DNA of 64,000 nt from Myxococcales bacterium. Lineage in GTDB: Bacteria; Myxococcota_A; Bradymonadia; UBA7976; UBA1532. The DNA lies in the NCBI GenBank assembly GCA_020633435.1, contig JACKDP010000013.1, positions 33,288-97,287 of the forward strand, read 5' to 3'. The notes beneath the pieces are model-generated. The model did not search any database and was not told where the DNA came from. It saw only the letters and a program-made list of their open reading frames with translations. Below are positions 55,831 to 64,000 of the stretch, in pieces (position 1 is the stretch's first letter; every line of letters begins with the position of its first letter). A program made the position numbers and the translations under genes.

Positions 55831-58803
55831 ATGAAGCAGGTGGTTTGGGGTCGCGCGGGGCTGTTGCTGGCCCTCACGGCGGCGATCTTCGCGGGCTGTG
55901 ACGACGGGGGCGGCAGCGATGGCGCCGGTGGGGCCGGTGGCAACGCGGACGGCGGCATGATCGACAGCGGCGCCGGTGGCCAGGGTGGCGCCGGTGGCCA
56001 GGGTGGCGCCGGTGGCCAGGGTGGCGCTGGTGGCCAGGGTGGCGCCGGTGGCCAGGGTGGCGCTGGTGGCCAGGGTGGCGCCGGTGGCCAGGGTGGCGCT
56101 GGCGGCATGGGTGGCGCTGGCGGCATGGGTGGCGCGGGCGGCATGGGTGGCGCTGGCGGCATGGGTGGCGCTGGCGGCATGGGTGGCGCGGGCGGCATGG
56201 GCGGCGCCGGCGGCATGGGCGGCGAAGGCGGCATGGGCGGCGCCGGCGGCATGGGCGGCGAAGGCGGCATGGGCGGCGAAGGCGGCATGGGCGGCATGCC
56301 CGGCCCCTGCGGCGACGTCGCGACGCTGGAGCCGGCCTTCGAGGCCGTGGGCGACGACGCCTGGCGGATGGAGGCTGAGGTCCTCCCCGGCGATGGCGCC
56401 GCGGTTGGCTCCTGCGCCGGCAATGGCGCCGAGGTGGCCATCCCGTTCGTCGCGGAGGCGGCCGGCGTCTACACGTTCTCCACGCATGACGCGCCGACGG
56501 CCTTCGACACCGTCCTCTACGTGCGCACGACCTGCGACGACGCCGAGGCCGAGCTGGCCTGCAACGACGACCTGGGCTCCCTCCGGAGCGGCCTCTTCGT
56601 CGAGCTCGAGGCCGACCAGCTGGTCTACGTGTTCGTCGACGCCTTCGGCGGCGGCGTCGGGCCCTTCGGCCTGACCGCCCTCCGCGCTGACGCCCACGCC
56701 CCGCCGACCCTCGAAGGCGGCGTGGCGCTCGACGGCGCCGGCCAGATCAACCTGCGCGTCCGGGGGTCCGATCCCAACGGCGACGTCACCAGCCTGATCA
56801 TCGAGATCCTGGTCGATGGCCAGATGCCCTTCGAGCAGCCGGTGGATCTGCGCCGCCCGGTCTTCGGCCAGCGCGACTTCACCGCCGTCGCCAACCCCTT
56901 CCCCGGGGTCGAGGGCGGCTTGAGCGTCCGCGTCCGGGCCGTCGACTCCCAGGGCAACGAGAGCGCCCCCATCGAGGTGCCCATCGCCCCCCAGCCCGAG
57001 GTGGTCGAGGGCGAGGCCTGCGATCCGGACGGCGTCGACAACCGCTGTGATCCCGACACCTTCTGCGTCGTTGACGGCGACGCCGGCGTCTGCCGCGAGC
57101 CCTCGGCCCCCGAGATCGTGGACGGCATGTTCTGGAGCGACGGCGCCGATCTGACGGGCGTCATCGAGGGCCGGGACGCCACCCGCGACACCTTCTTCGC
57201 CCGCGCCCAGCTGCTCTCCGCCGACGGCCCCATCGAGGGCGCCGTGGGCCAGCTCTTCCCCATCCAGGATGTCTTCGGCCAGGCCGAGTTCACGGCCCTG
57301 ATCCGCGAGGGCGGCCTCCTGCCGCCGGAGGCCGTCGGCATCCGGGTCTGGCTGGTCGACGATCGAGGCCTGGAGAGCGAGCCCGCCGACTTCGAGTTCG
57401 AAGACCTGCCCCAGGATGACGACGGGGCGGCCTGCGACCCCCTCCGCATCCGCGACCGCTGCGCCGACGAATCCGCTTGCCTGGCCGGGATCTGCGTGGC
57501 CCAGGTGGCGCCCGCCATCGACACCGCCGAGGCCTTCTTCAACGCCGCCAACGGCGGCCTGGGCATCCGGGTGACGGGCCGCGACGCCAACCGCGACGCC
57601 GCCCTCGTGCAGCTGCGCCTGCTCGACGCCGACGGCACCGACCTGCTGGCCGACGGCGACGGCAACCCCGCCGTCATCGGGTTCCAGGAGCTCGACCTCG
57701 ACGGCGACCAGTTCGATGGCCGCTTCTCCGGCTTCCTGCCCCTCGACTTCCCCGCCTTCGTCACCGCCGAGGTCACCGTGATCGACGCCTTCGGCCTCTC
57801 CTCCGACGCGGTCGACGCGGACCTGCGCATGCCGGCCGCGATCGAGCTGGGCGACGCCTGCGATCTCGCGAGCGCCTTCGACATCTGCCCCGACGGCTCG
57901 GCCTGCACGGCCGACGAGGCCGACCCGGACGCCAGCTGCCGCGTCGCCACCCCGCCCGCCATCGTCGAGGCCACCGCGTACTACAACGCCGACGTCTTCG
58001 GCCTCGGCTTCCGGGTGGAGGGCACCGACGCCGAGGACAACGTGGTCGGGTTCCGCCTCGAGCTCCTCGACGCCGACGGCGCGGTGCTGCCCGTGGGCCC
58101 GGACGGTGGGTCGGTCGACGTGCAGTTCGACACCGTGGAGCAGGCGATGGGCGCCTTCTCGGCGACCTTCGTCGGCTTCCTCCCCGGCGACTTCCCGCCC
58201 TTCACCCAGGCCCGCATCTCGGCGTTGGACGCCACCGGCCTGGCCAGCGAGCCGGTCGTCCTGCCCATCATGGACCCGCCGGTCATCGAGGAGGGCGCGG
58301 CCTGCGACTTCCTGCAGGTCCTCGCCCGGTGTGACGACGGGCTGCTCTGCATCGACGCCCCCGACGGCGGGGCCCCCGTCTGCGCCGCCCCGGCCGCGGA
58401 GTGCCCGGCGGACTGGCAGACCGGCGTGCTCAACGACCACCCCGCCGACGGCGGGACGTTCAGCGTCGACGGCGACACCAGCGACGCCCTCATCCTCGAG
58501 GGGGGCTCCTGCGGCGGTGGCGCCGGCCAGGACGTCTGGGCCTTCACCGCCCCGGCCGCCGGCGCGTGGACGATGCGCACGGTGATCGCCGACAACGCCG
58601 ACACCGTCCTCTACGTCCGCTCCTTCTGCGGGTTGCCCCAGACCGAGCTGGCCTGCAACGACGACGCCGGGAGCCTCGCCAGCGCGGTCACCGTCGAGCT
58701 CGAGGCCGGTGAGACCGTCTACATCTTCGTGGACGGCTTCGCCTTCTTCGACGCCTGGCGCGGCCCCTACACCCTCGTCGTCGAGCCCGCCCCCCAGCCC
58801 TGA
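55831..58803 (+). CDS. Large Gly-rich surface lipoprotein with terminal PPC-like domains, paralogue 2
   Basis: The 990-residue lipoprotein (lipobox FAGC) repeats the layout of the previous gene: long GGAGGQ then GGAGGM linker (about 50-153), PPC-like domain (VYTFSTHDAPTAFDTVLY), Cys-containing middle units (GEACDPDGVDNRC, GAACDPLRIRDRC, GDACDLASAFDIC), and a closing PPC-like domain with DVWAFTAPAAGAW and GETVYIFVDGFA. GGAGAG precedes ATG 55831. The two paralogues are collinear and similar along their lengths, so this is a whole-gene duplication; divergence is highest in the linker. Confidence 0.8.
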   Translation: MKQVVWGRAGLLLALTAAIFAGCDDGGGSDGAGGAGGNADGGMIDSGAGGQGGAGGQGGAGGQGGAGGQGGAGGQGGAGGQGGAGGQGGAGGMGGAGGMGGAGGMGGAGGMGGAGGMGGAGGMGGAGGMGGEGGMGGAGGMGGEGGMGGEGGMGGMPGPCGDVATLEPAFEAVGDDAWRMEAEVLPGDGAAVGSCAGNGAEVAIPFVAEAAGVYTFSTHDAPTAFDTVLYVRTTCDDAEAELACNDDLGSLRSGLFVELEADQLVYVFVDAFGGGVGPFGLTALRADAHAPPTLEGGVALDGAGQINLRVRGSDPNGDVTSLIIEILVDGQMPFEQPVDLRRPVFGQRDFTAVANPFPGVEGGLSVRVRAVDSQGNESAPIEVPIAPQPEVVEGEACDPDGVDNRCDPDTFCVVDGDAGVCREPSAPEIVDGMFWSDGADLTGVIEGRDATRDTFFARAQLLSADGPIEGAVGQLFPIQDVFGQAEFTALIREGGLLPPEAVGIRVWLVDDRGLESEPADFEFEDLPQDDDGAACDPLRIRDRCADESACLAGICVAQVAPAIDTAEAFFNAANGGLGIRVTGRDANRDAALVQLRLLDADGTDLLADGDGNPAVIGFQELDLDGDQFDGRFSGFLPLDFPAFVTAEVTVIDAFGLSSDAVDADLRMPAAIELGDACDLASAFDICPDGSACTADEADPDASCRVATPPAIVEATAYYNADVFGLGFRVEGTDAEDNVVGFRLELLDADGAVLPVGPDGGSVDVQFDTVEQAMGAFSATFVGFLPGDFPPFTQARISALDATGLASEPVVLPIMDPPVIEEGAACDFLQVLARCDDGLLCIDAPDGGAPVCAAPAAECPADWQTGVLNDHPADGGTFSVDGDTSDALILEGGSCGGGAGQDVWAFTAPAAGAWTMRTVIADNADTVLYVRSFCGLPQTELACNDDAGSLASAVTVELEAGETVYIFVDGFAFFDAWRGPYTLVVEPAPQP
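55970..56300 (+). repeat. 18-base GGAGGQ/GGAGGM coding repeat, paralogue 2
   Basis: About 330 bases of 18-base units: seven GGQ-type units, then mostly GGM-type, with a few GEGGM near the end. Third positions differ little (GGTGGC, GGCGGC), showing recent expansion. All units are in frame. Confidence 0.85.
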
Positions 58804-58843
58804 GCCCCTTCCCCTCCTCGGCCGGCCGTGCTAGACGCGCGGC

Positions 58844-60403
58844 ATGGCCATCCACACGCTGACCGCGACCGAGCTGCTGGCCCGCATGGCCGCCGGCGAG
58901 GTCTCCGCCGTCGAGGCCGTCGAGGCCCATATCCGCCGCATCGAGGCGGTCGACCCCGCCATCAACGCCCTGCCCGTCCGCCGCTTCGAGGCGGCGCTGG
59001 CCGAGGCCCGCGCCGCCGACGCCGCCCGGGCCCGCGGCGAGGGCGGCCCGCTGTGCGGCCTGCCCATGACGGTCAAGGAGAACCTCGACCTCACCGGCTT
59101 CGACAGCACCCTGGGCCTCGCCGGCCGCGCCACCGGCCCCGCCGCCGAGGACGCCGCCGTCGTGGGCCAGCTCCGCGCCGCCGGGGCCATCGTCCTGGGC
59201 AAGACCAACGTCGCCCAGCTCCTCCTCGCCCAGGAGACCGAGAGCGTGCGCTACGGCGTCACGCGCAACCCGTGGGATCTCACCCGCACCTCCGGCGGCT
59301 CGTCTGGGGGCGAGTCCGCCGCCGTCGCCGCCGGCTTCGCCCCCATCGGCCTGGGCACCGACATCGGCGGCTCCGTGCGAATCCCCTGTCATTTCACGGG
59401 CTTGTACGGCACCAAGGCCACCGTCGACCGCTGGAGCGGCCGCGGCGCCCAGGCCGGCGTACCCGGGCAGGAGATCGTCCGCTCGACCCTGGGCCCCCTC
59501 GCCCGCTCCGCCGAGGACCTCGCGCTGCTCTTCCGCGTCGTCGATCCCGTAGCCCTCGCCCGCGTCGACGGCGGGGTGCCCCCCCTGCCCCCGCCCGATC
59601 CGGCCGCCGTCGACCTGCGGGGCCTGCGCATCGGCTGGCACGACGACGACGGCTACCTCACGCCCGTCCCCGCCGTGCAGCGCGCCGTCCACCAGGCCCG
59701 CGACGCCCTCGTCGCGGCCGGCGCCACGCTCGTCCCCGTGCGCCCGGTCGACGAGGGCGAGGTCGTCTTCGTCTGGCTCGCGGCCCTGGGCTCCGACGGC
59801 GGGCGCACCATGCGCACCCGCCTCGACGGCGAGGGCTTCGTCCCCCAGCTCAAGGTGGCCGCCCGCATCGCGCGCCTGCCGGGCGGCCTGCGCAAGGCCA
59901 TCGCCCTCGTCCTGGAGCGCACCGGCGAGGCCCGGGCCGCCAGCACCCTGCGCGCCATCGGCGAGAAGCCCGTCGAGGCCCTGTGGCGCCTCACCGCCCG
60001 GCGCTCCGCCATGCGGCTCGCCGAGCTGGACCGCTGGAACCGGGCGGGCATCGACGCCATGCTCTGCCCGGCCCACGTCGTGCCGGCCCTGCAACACCAG
60101 ACGTCGGGCGACTTCGCGGCCGCCAACGCCTTCAGCTTCCGCTACTCCCTGCTGAACTTCCCGTGCGGCATCGCCCCCATCACCCGCGTGACGCCGGCCG
60201 ACGTGGCCGCCACGCCGGCGGGGACGGACCGCCTGGAGCGCAAGATGGCGGCCATCACCCAGGGCTCGGCGGGCCTGCCCGTCGCCGCCCAGGTCGTCGC
60301 GCGGCCCTGGCGCGAGGACGTCATGCTCCGCCTCCTGCAGACCCTCGACGCCGCCCGCCGCGGCGCCGACGACTACCCCGTGACCCCGGTGGATCCGCGA
60401 TGA
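58844..60403 (+). CDS. Amidase-signature-family hydrolase
   Basis: The 519-residue protein has the amidase-signature triad at the spacing seen in FAAH: Lys78 in TVKEN, Ser153 in GGSSGGES (cis-Ser), and nucleophile Ser177 in GGSVRIP. LGLGTDIGGSVR-type glycine-rich residues match the family, and no signal peptide is visible, so it is likely cytoplasmic. Amidase-signature enzymes cleave amides or esters, including GatA-type, acetamide and fatty amides; the substrate cannot be told from sequence, but the size is close to FAAH-type members. Its stop overlaps the next ATG by 4 bases. Confidence 0.9.
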   Translation: MAIHTLTATELLARMAAGEVSAVEAVEAHIRRIEAVDPAINALPVRRFEAALAEARAADAARARGEGGPLCGLPMTVKENLDLTGFDSTLGLAGRATGPAAEDAAVVGQLRAAGAIVLGKTNVAQLLLAQETESVRYGVTRNPWDLTRTSGGSSGGESAAVAAGFAPIGLGTDIGGSVRIPCHFTGLYGTKATVDRWSGRGAQAGVPGQEIVRSTLGPLARSAEDLALLFRVVDPVALARVDGGVPPLPPPDPAAVDLRGLRIGWHDDDGYLTPVPAVQRAVHQARDALVAAGATLVPVRPVDEGEVVFVWLAALGSDGGRTMRTRLDGEGFVPQLKVAARIARLPGGLRKAIALVLERTGEARAASTLRAIGEKPVEALWRLTARRSAMRLAELDRWNRAGIDAMLCPAHVVPALQHQTSGDFAAANAFSFRYSLLNFPCGIAPITRVTPADVAATPAGTDRLERKMAAITQGSAGLPVAAQVVARPWREDVMLRLLQTLDAARRGADDYPVTPVDPR

Positions 60404-61875
60404 ACACCCGCTCCGCAGGGGTGCTGCTGCACCCGACCTCCCTGGCCAGCCCCCATGGCATCGGCGATCTGGGCGCGGAGGCGGTGGCCTTCGCCGACTG
60501 GCTGGCGGCCGCCGGGATGCGCTGGTGGCAGATCCTGCCGCTGGTGCCGCCCGGCGCCGGCGACTCGCCCTACTCGAGCTGGTCGGCCTTCGCGGGCAGC
60601 CCGTGGCTGGTCGATCTGCGGACGCTCGCCCGCGACGGCCTGCTCGACGCCCACGCCCTGTCCGAGGAGCTGCCGCGCACCGACCGCGTTGACTTCGCGG
60701 CCATGCGCGCGTTCAAGGCGCCCCGCCTCCAGGCCGCCGCCGACCGGTACCTGGCCGGGGATCGCGGGGCCCTCGACGCCTTCCGCGCGCGCAGCCCGTG
60801 GCTGGCCGACGCCGCCCTCTTCCGCGCGCTGCACGACGCCCAGGGCGGCCAGCCCTGGTGGACGTGGCCGGCCCCGCTGCGCGACCGCGAGGCCAAGGCC
60901 CTGGCGCGCGCCGCCAGCGAGCACCGCGTGGCCATCGAGCGGTTCGAGGCCGTCCAGCTCTTCTTCGACCAGCAGTGGACGGCCCTGCGCGCCGCCTGCG
61001 CGGCCCGGGGCGTCGGCTTCATCGGCGACCTGCCCATCTACGTGGACGCTGACAGCGCCGACGTCTGGGCCCACCGGCACCTGTTCGAGGTGGACGCCGC
61101 GGGCCAGCGCACCCGCGTGGCCGGCGTGCCCCCCGACGGCTTCAGCGCCACCGGCCAGCTCTGGGGCAACCCCCTCTACCGCTGGGACGCCAGCGCCGCC
61201 GAGGACCACGCCTGGTGGCGCGCCCGGCTGGGCCGCGCCCTGGCCCTGACCGACCGCGTCCGCATCGACCACTTCCGCGCCTTCTCGGCCTACTGGGCCG
61301 TCCCCGCCGACGCCCCGGACGCCCGCACGGGCGCCTGGGAGCCGGGGCCGGGCCAGGCCTTCTTCGACCGCATGGCGCAGGCCTTCGGCCCGGATCTCCC
61401 CGTGATCGCTGAGGATCTGGGCGTCATCGACGACGGCGTGAAGGCGCTGCTCGCCTCGTCCGGCCTGCCCGGGATGCACGTCCTGCAGTTCGCCTTCGGC
61501 GACAAGGCCGACAACTGGTACCTGCCCCACAACCACCGCAAGAACGGCGTGGTCTACCCGGGCACCCACGACAACGACACGACGCTGGGCTGGTGGCTCT
61601 CGGCCGCCCCGCATGTGCAGGACCACGTCCGGCACTACTTCGGCGTCAGCGGCCACGACCTCGTGTGGGACGTCAACCGGGCGGCCCTCGCCTCGGTCTG
61701 CGACACCGCCATCCTCGCGGCCCAGGACACCCTGGCCCTCGACGGCAGCGCCCGCATGAACGTCCCGGCCGAGGGGCTCGGCAACTGGAGCTGGCGCCTC
61801 TGGCCCGGGCAGCTCGGCGACGCCGCCCGCCTGCGCCACCTCAACGCCCTGTACGGCCGCCTGCCTACTCCTTGA
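60400..61875 (+). CDS. malQ: 4-alpha-glucanotransferase (amylomaltase)
   Basis: The 491-residue protein is the usual length for MalQ, with the GH77 motifs SAGVLLHPTSLASPHGIGDLG, PYSSWSAFAGSP, DLPIYVDADSADVWAH, RIDHFRAF (nucleophile Asp), IAEDLG (acid/base Glu) and THDNDT. The enzyme transfers glucan segments between alpha-1,4-linked oligosaccharides, a step in glycogen or maltose use. It is coupled to the amidase gene by a 4-base overlap; the reason for that pairing is unknown. Its 3' end overlaps the convergent gene by 11 bases. Confidence 0.95.
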   Translation: MNTRSAGVLLHPTSLASPHGIGDLGAEAVAFADWLAAAGMRWWQILPLVPPGAGDSPYSSWSAFAGSPWLVDLRTLARDGLLDAHALSEELPRTDRVDFAAMRAFKAPRLQAAADRYLAGDRGALDAFRARSPWLADAALFRALHDAQGGQPWWTWPAPLRDREAKALARAASEHRVAIERFEAVQLFFDQQWTALRAACAARGVGFIGDLPIYVDADSADVWAHRHLFEVDAAGQRTRVAGVPPDGFSATGQLWGNPLYRWDASAAEDHAWWRARLGRALALTDRVRIDHFRAFSAYWAVPADAPDARTGAWEPGPGQAFFDRMAQAFGPDLPVIAEDLGVIDDGVKALLASSGLPGMHVLQFAFGDKADNWYLPHNHRKNGVVYPGTHDNDTTLGWWLSAAPHVQDHVRHYFGVSGHDLVWDVNRAALASVCDTAILAAQDTLALDGSARMNVPAEGLGNWSWRLWPGQLGDAARLRHLNALYGRLPTP

Positions 61876-62350
61876 GGCCGACGACCTGGTCGCCCAGGAA
61901 GACGACCCCCGACGCGCAGTCCTCGTCGTAGCACCACGTCGTCCGGCCATCGGGGCCGGTCTCCCGCTTCACGGGCTCATCCCACGCGGCCTGCACCTGC
62001 GCCGTCGTCAGCCCCAGCACCACATGCCCCGCCGCCACGCGGCGCGCCGCCTCGAGCGTCCAGGTGGGGTGCTTCTGCAGCACCGCGCAGGCCTCCTCCG
62101 AGACGGCCCCCTCGCAGTCCGCCGGCGGCTTCTCGCCCTGGGCCAGCCGCCGCTCCAGCCGCACATCGGGGCGATCAGCGGCCGGCGCCACCGAGGCCAC
62201 CGTCGCGACGGCCGCGGCCGGGGGCGCCACGACGGCCAGCGCCCGGGGCGGCGGCGCCTCGGCCACCCGCCCCGGGGTCAGGCCGAAGGCCACGGCCCCC
62301 AGGCCCGCCAGGCTCGCGACCGCCACCACGCTCCCCACGAGACGCCCCAT
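61865..62350 (-). CDS. Small exported or membrane-anchored protein, SmpA/OmlA-like C-terminus
   Basis: A 161-residue product with an N-terminal hydrophobic helix (about 5-25), an Ala/Pro linker and a short domain whose end (LGLTTAQVQAAWDEPVKRET, WCYDED, VVFLGDQVVGL) resembles the SmpA/OmlA or BamE-type beta-alpha pattern of small envelope proteins. Two Cys pairs may form disulfides. No signal-peptidase site is clear, so it may stay anchored by its helix. Function is unknown. Confidence 0.6.
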   Translation of the reverse strand: MGRLVGSVVAVASLAGLGAVAFGLTPGRVAEAPPPRALAVVAPPAAAVATVASVAPAADRPDVRLERRLAQGEKPPADCEGAVSEEACAVLQKHPTWTLEAARRVAAGHVVLGLTTAQVQAAWDEPVKRETGPDGRTTWCYDEDCASGVVFLGDQVVGLKE

Positions 62351-62353
62351 CCC

Positions 62354-63109
62354 TCAGCCCTTCCGCCGCCGATCGGCGTAGCCCTTGCTCCACGTCCCGA
62401 ACCACCGATCCACATGGCTCAGGAAGCCCGCGAAGTTCCCGCCCAGCTGGGCGTGGTGGAAGTCGTGGTGCAGCGCGCCGTCGCTGCCCGGCAGCAGCCG
62501 CGTGAGGCTCAGGGGGAAGGCGTAGCCGCAGTGCCCCTCCGCCGCCTCGAGCTGCCGAAACGCGATCCAGATCCACAGCACCAGCACATGGCAGCCCACC
62601 ACCAGCGGCCCGACGAGCATCAGGCACGCCGTCGCGATGAACTCGACCGGGTGCATGTCGTGCGCGGCGATGGCCCAGGGCGTCTTCGTGCGGTGGTGCC
62701 AGAGGTGCACATGCCGCCAGAGCCACCGCTGGCGGTGCAGCCCGCGGTGCATGAAATAGTAAAGAAAATCATCTAGATAGATGAAGGCGACGACCTGCAG
62801 CGCGATGATCCACGCCGCCGGCGGCGGCCCGCCATGCACCCCGGAGATGCCCCGGAGGACGGGCCACGCCAGCACCATCAGGCCGAAGAGCAGGGCGTTG
62901 TTCAGGGCCCAGACCAGCAGGCCGCGCCGCACCATCCGGCCGGGCTCCGGGGGCAGGCGGCGCTGGATGCGGTGGACGCGCAGCGCCGGCGGGTCGAGCC
63001 AGGCGATGAGCGTCAGCGGCAACGCCCAGATCAAGAAGCTGCCGACGCTCACCAGCGTGCCCCCGACCGGGAACAGCCAGAACATCGGATCCTCGTAGGC
63101 CGACCCCAT
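62354..63109 (-). CDS. Sterol desaturase/fatty acid hydroxylase-family membrane enzyme
   Basis: The 251-residue membrane protein has four or more hydrophobic segments and the eight-His signature of the family: HRGLH, HLWHH, a later HPVEF, and HHDFHH, followed by GNFAGFLSHVDRWFGT, which matches the end of C-4 methylsterol oxidases (ERG25-like). These enzymes use a di-iron centre and oxygen to hydroxylate sterols or acyl chains. Sterol synthesis is known in some myxobacteria, so a sterol substrate is possible but unproven. The stop codon lies 3 bases from the next minus-strand start, so a shared transcript is likely. Confidence 0.85.
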   Translation of the reverse strand: MGSAYEDPMFWLFPVGGTLVSVGSFLIWALPLTLIAWLDPPALRVHRIQRRLPPEPGRMVRRGLLVWALNNALLFGLMVLAWPVLRGISGVHGGPPPAAWIIALQVVAFIYLDDFLYYFMHRGLHRQRWLWRHVHLWHHRTKTPWAIAAHDMHPVEFIATACLMLVGPLVVGCHVLVLWIWIAFRQLEAAEGHCGYAFPLSLTRLLPGSDGALHHDFHHAQLGGNFAGFLSHVDRWFGTWSKGYADRRRKG

Positions 63110-63159
63110 CTTCCCCCGCGCGCCCCCCGTCCCGACAAGGTACCACGTCGGTGGGGCGC

Positions 63160-64000
63160 CTACACCGCCCAGAACGCGGCGACGCGCGCCCAGAGCCAGA
63201 AGCCGGCGAGGCTCCCCATGGCCAGGACGCCGACGGGGCGGGCCCGCGCCGCGACGGCCGCCGGGAGGAGCCGCCGCAGGCCGAGCAAGGCGGCCACGAA
63301 CGCGAGCTGCCCCAGCTCCACGCCCAGGTTGAAGCCCAGCAGCGCCCCCACCACCCCCGCCCCCGGGGGCAGCAGGGCGCTCAGGGCGCCCGCGAAGCCG
63401 AGCCCGTGCAGCAGGCCGAACGCCGCCGCCACCACGCCGGGATGGCGCCGCGTCCAGGTCTCCCGGGGGCGCGCGACCTCGGCGGCCAGGACGAGCACCG
63501 ACAGCGCGATCAGCGCCTCGGCCAGCGCCGGCGGCACCTGCACGAGGCCCAGGGTGGCGGCGCCCAGCGTCAGGCTGTGCCCGAGGGTGAAGCCCGTCAG
63601 GGCGCCGGCCAGCCGGCGCAGACGGCTGACCAGCAGCACGAAGGCCAGCACGAAGAGCAGGTGGTCGGCCCCCTCCAGGATGTGCGCGGCGCCGATGGGC
63701 ACGAACCGCAGCCAGCCCCCCGGGTCGCCGAGGGCGAGCGTCGGCGCGGCGGCGTCCAGCACCGCCACCGTGGCCTCGCCGCCGTGGCGCACCGACGCCA
63801 GCACGGGCGCGCCCGGCGGCAGGTCGTCCAGGACGAGGCGCGTGGGGGGCGCCGCGCAGGCGAGGTCGAAGACCACCCGCAGCATCCGGGCCTCGAGGCG
63901 GGCCGACTGAGAGCCCTCGCAGCCGGGCACGTCCACCCGCGGCGCGCGGCCCTCCACCTGCGCCGAGGGCACGAGCAGGACGCCGGCGACGCGGGCCGGG
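63160..64000 (-). CDS. HupE/UreJ-family membrane protein, 5' end cut by window
   Basis: The frame is open to the window edge. The visible part begins with a short periplasmic-like region with a Cys pair (CEGSQSARLEARML, FDLACAA) and then about seven hydrophobic segments. The His motifs GAAHILEGADHLLF and GFTLGHSLTL, and the GLLHGLGFAGAL motif, match HupE/UreJ proteins, thought to be Ni or Co permeases with a large periplasmic N-terminus. GTG 63972 is the first start visible but the true start probably lies beyond the window. No terminator is seen after the stop. Confidence 0.8.
   Translation of the reverse strand, partial: PARVAGVLLVPSAQVEGRAPRVDVPGCEGSQSARLEARMLRVVFDLACAAPPTRLVLDDLPPGAPVLASVRHGGEATVAVLDAAAPTLALGDPGGWLRFVPIGAAHILEGADHLLFVLAFVLLVSRLRRLAGALTGFTLGHSLTLGAATLGLVQVPPALAEALIALSVLVLAAEVARPRETWTRRHPGVVAAAFGLLHGLGFAGALSALLPPGAGVVGALLGFNLGVELGQLAFVAALLGLRRLLPAAVAARARPVGVLAMGSLAGFWLWARVAAFWAV

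Overview
The window looks like part of a chromosome from a very high-GC member of the Myxococcota, probably an uncultured or environmental lineage. Four things point this way. There are MYXO-CTERM-type C-terminal sorting signals (42553-44706, and 27097-28792 once a frame break is corrected). Many lipoproteins carry long Pro-Asp-Ala or Gly-Gly-Ala-Gly linkers after the lipobox. A very large protein is built from thrombospondin type 3 and MopE-like calcium-binding repeats. There is also a serine/threonine kinase and a sterol-desaturase-type enzyme. Because GC is so high, long open frames exist on both strands; I kept those with signal peptides, family motifs, plausible starts and sensible neighbours. 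I saw no tRNA, rRNA, CRISPR array or insertion sequence.

Layout. 0-4.2 kb: two paralogous beta-propeller lipoproteins and a membrane protein, translationally coupled. 4.3-9.5 kb: a stretch of visibly lower GC with a lipoprotein, three tandem SUMF1-type lipoproteins plus the stub of a fourth, and two minus-strand secreted proteins. 9.6-20.9 kb: a minus-strand envelope block with a 1,985-residue repeat protein, a FadL-type porin, a lipoprotein, a VTT/DedA-type membrane protein, another beta-barrel and a small secreted protein. 21.1-27 kb: an M48 peptidase operon, small lipoproteins and a membrane-anchored Ser/Thr kinase. 27.1-36.6 kb: a MYXO-CTERM protein with an M15-like domain, a complete pqi lipid-transport operon, a nuclease/phosphatase-family gene and more lipoproteins. 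36.6-46.5 kb: a SWIM-SNF2 helicase, a PHB-depolymerase-type esterase, surface lipoproteins, a VWA/MopE/MYXO-CTERM protein and a tandem lipoprotein pair. 46.5-48.6 kb: a two-gene AAA-ATPase plus DUF4276 cassette of lower GC that resembles a defence module. 48.5-52.7 kb: an Rsm22-type methyltransferase, a DUF962 protein and a fused pseudouridine synthase/rRNA methyltransferase. 52.8-58.8 kb: two large paralogous Gly-rich lipoproteins. 58.8-64 kb: amidase, 4-alpha-glucanotransferase, an envelope protein, a sterol-desaturase-type enzyme and a HupE/UreJ-type membrane protein cut by the window edge.

The common theme is the cell envelope. Roughly half the genes encode lipoproteins, outer-membrane barrels or sorted surface proteins, many in tightly overlapping operons. 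The most system-like candidates are the AAA/DUF4276 pair, the SUMF1-type tandem array, and the giant repeat protein upstream of an outer-membrane operon. Two surface-protein genes (27097-28792 and 35742-36573) are broken by apparent base losses in C-rich DNA within their Asp-Ala linkers. This may be assembly error or real slippage, and it changes how both proteins should be read.
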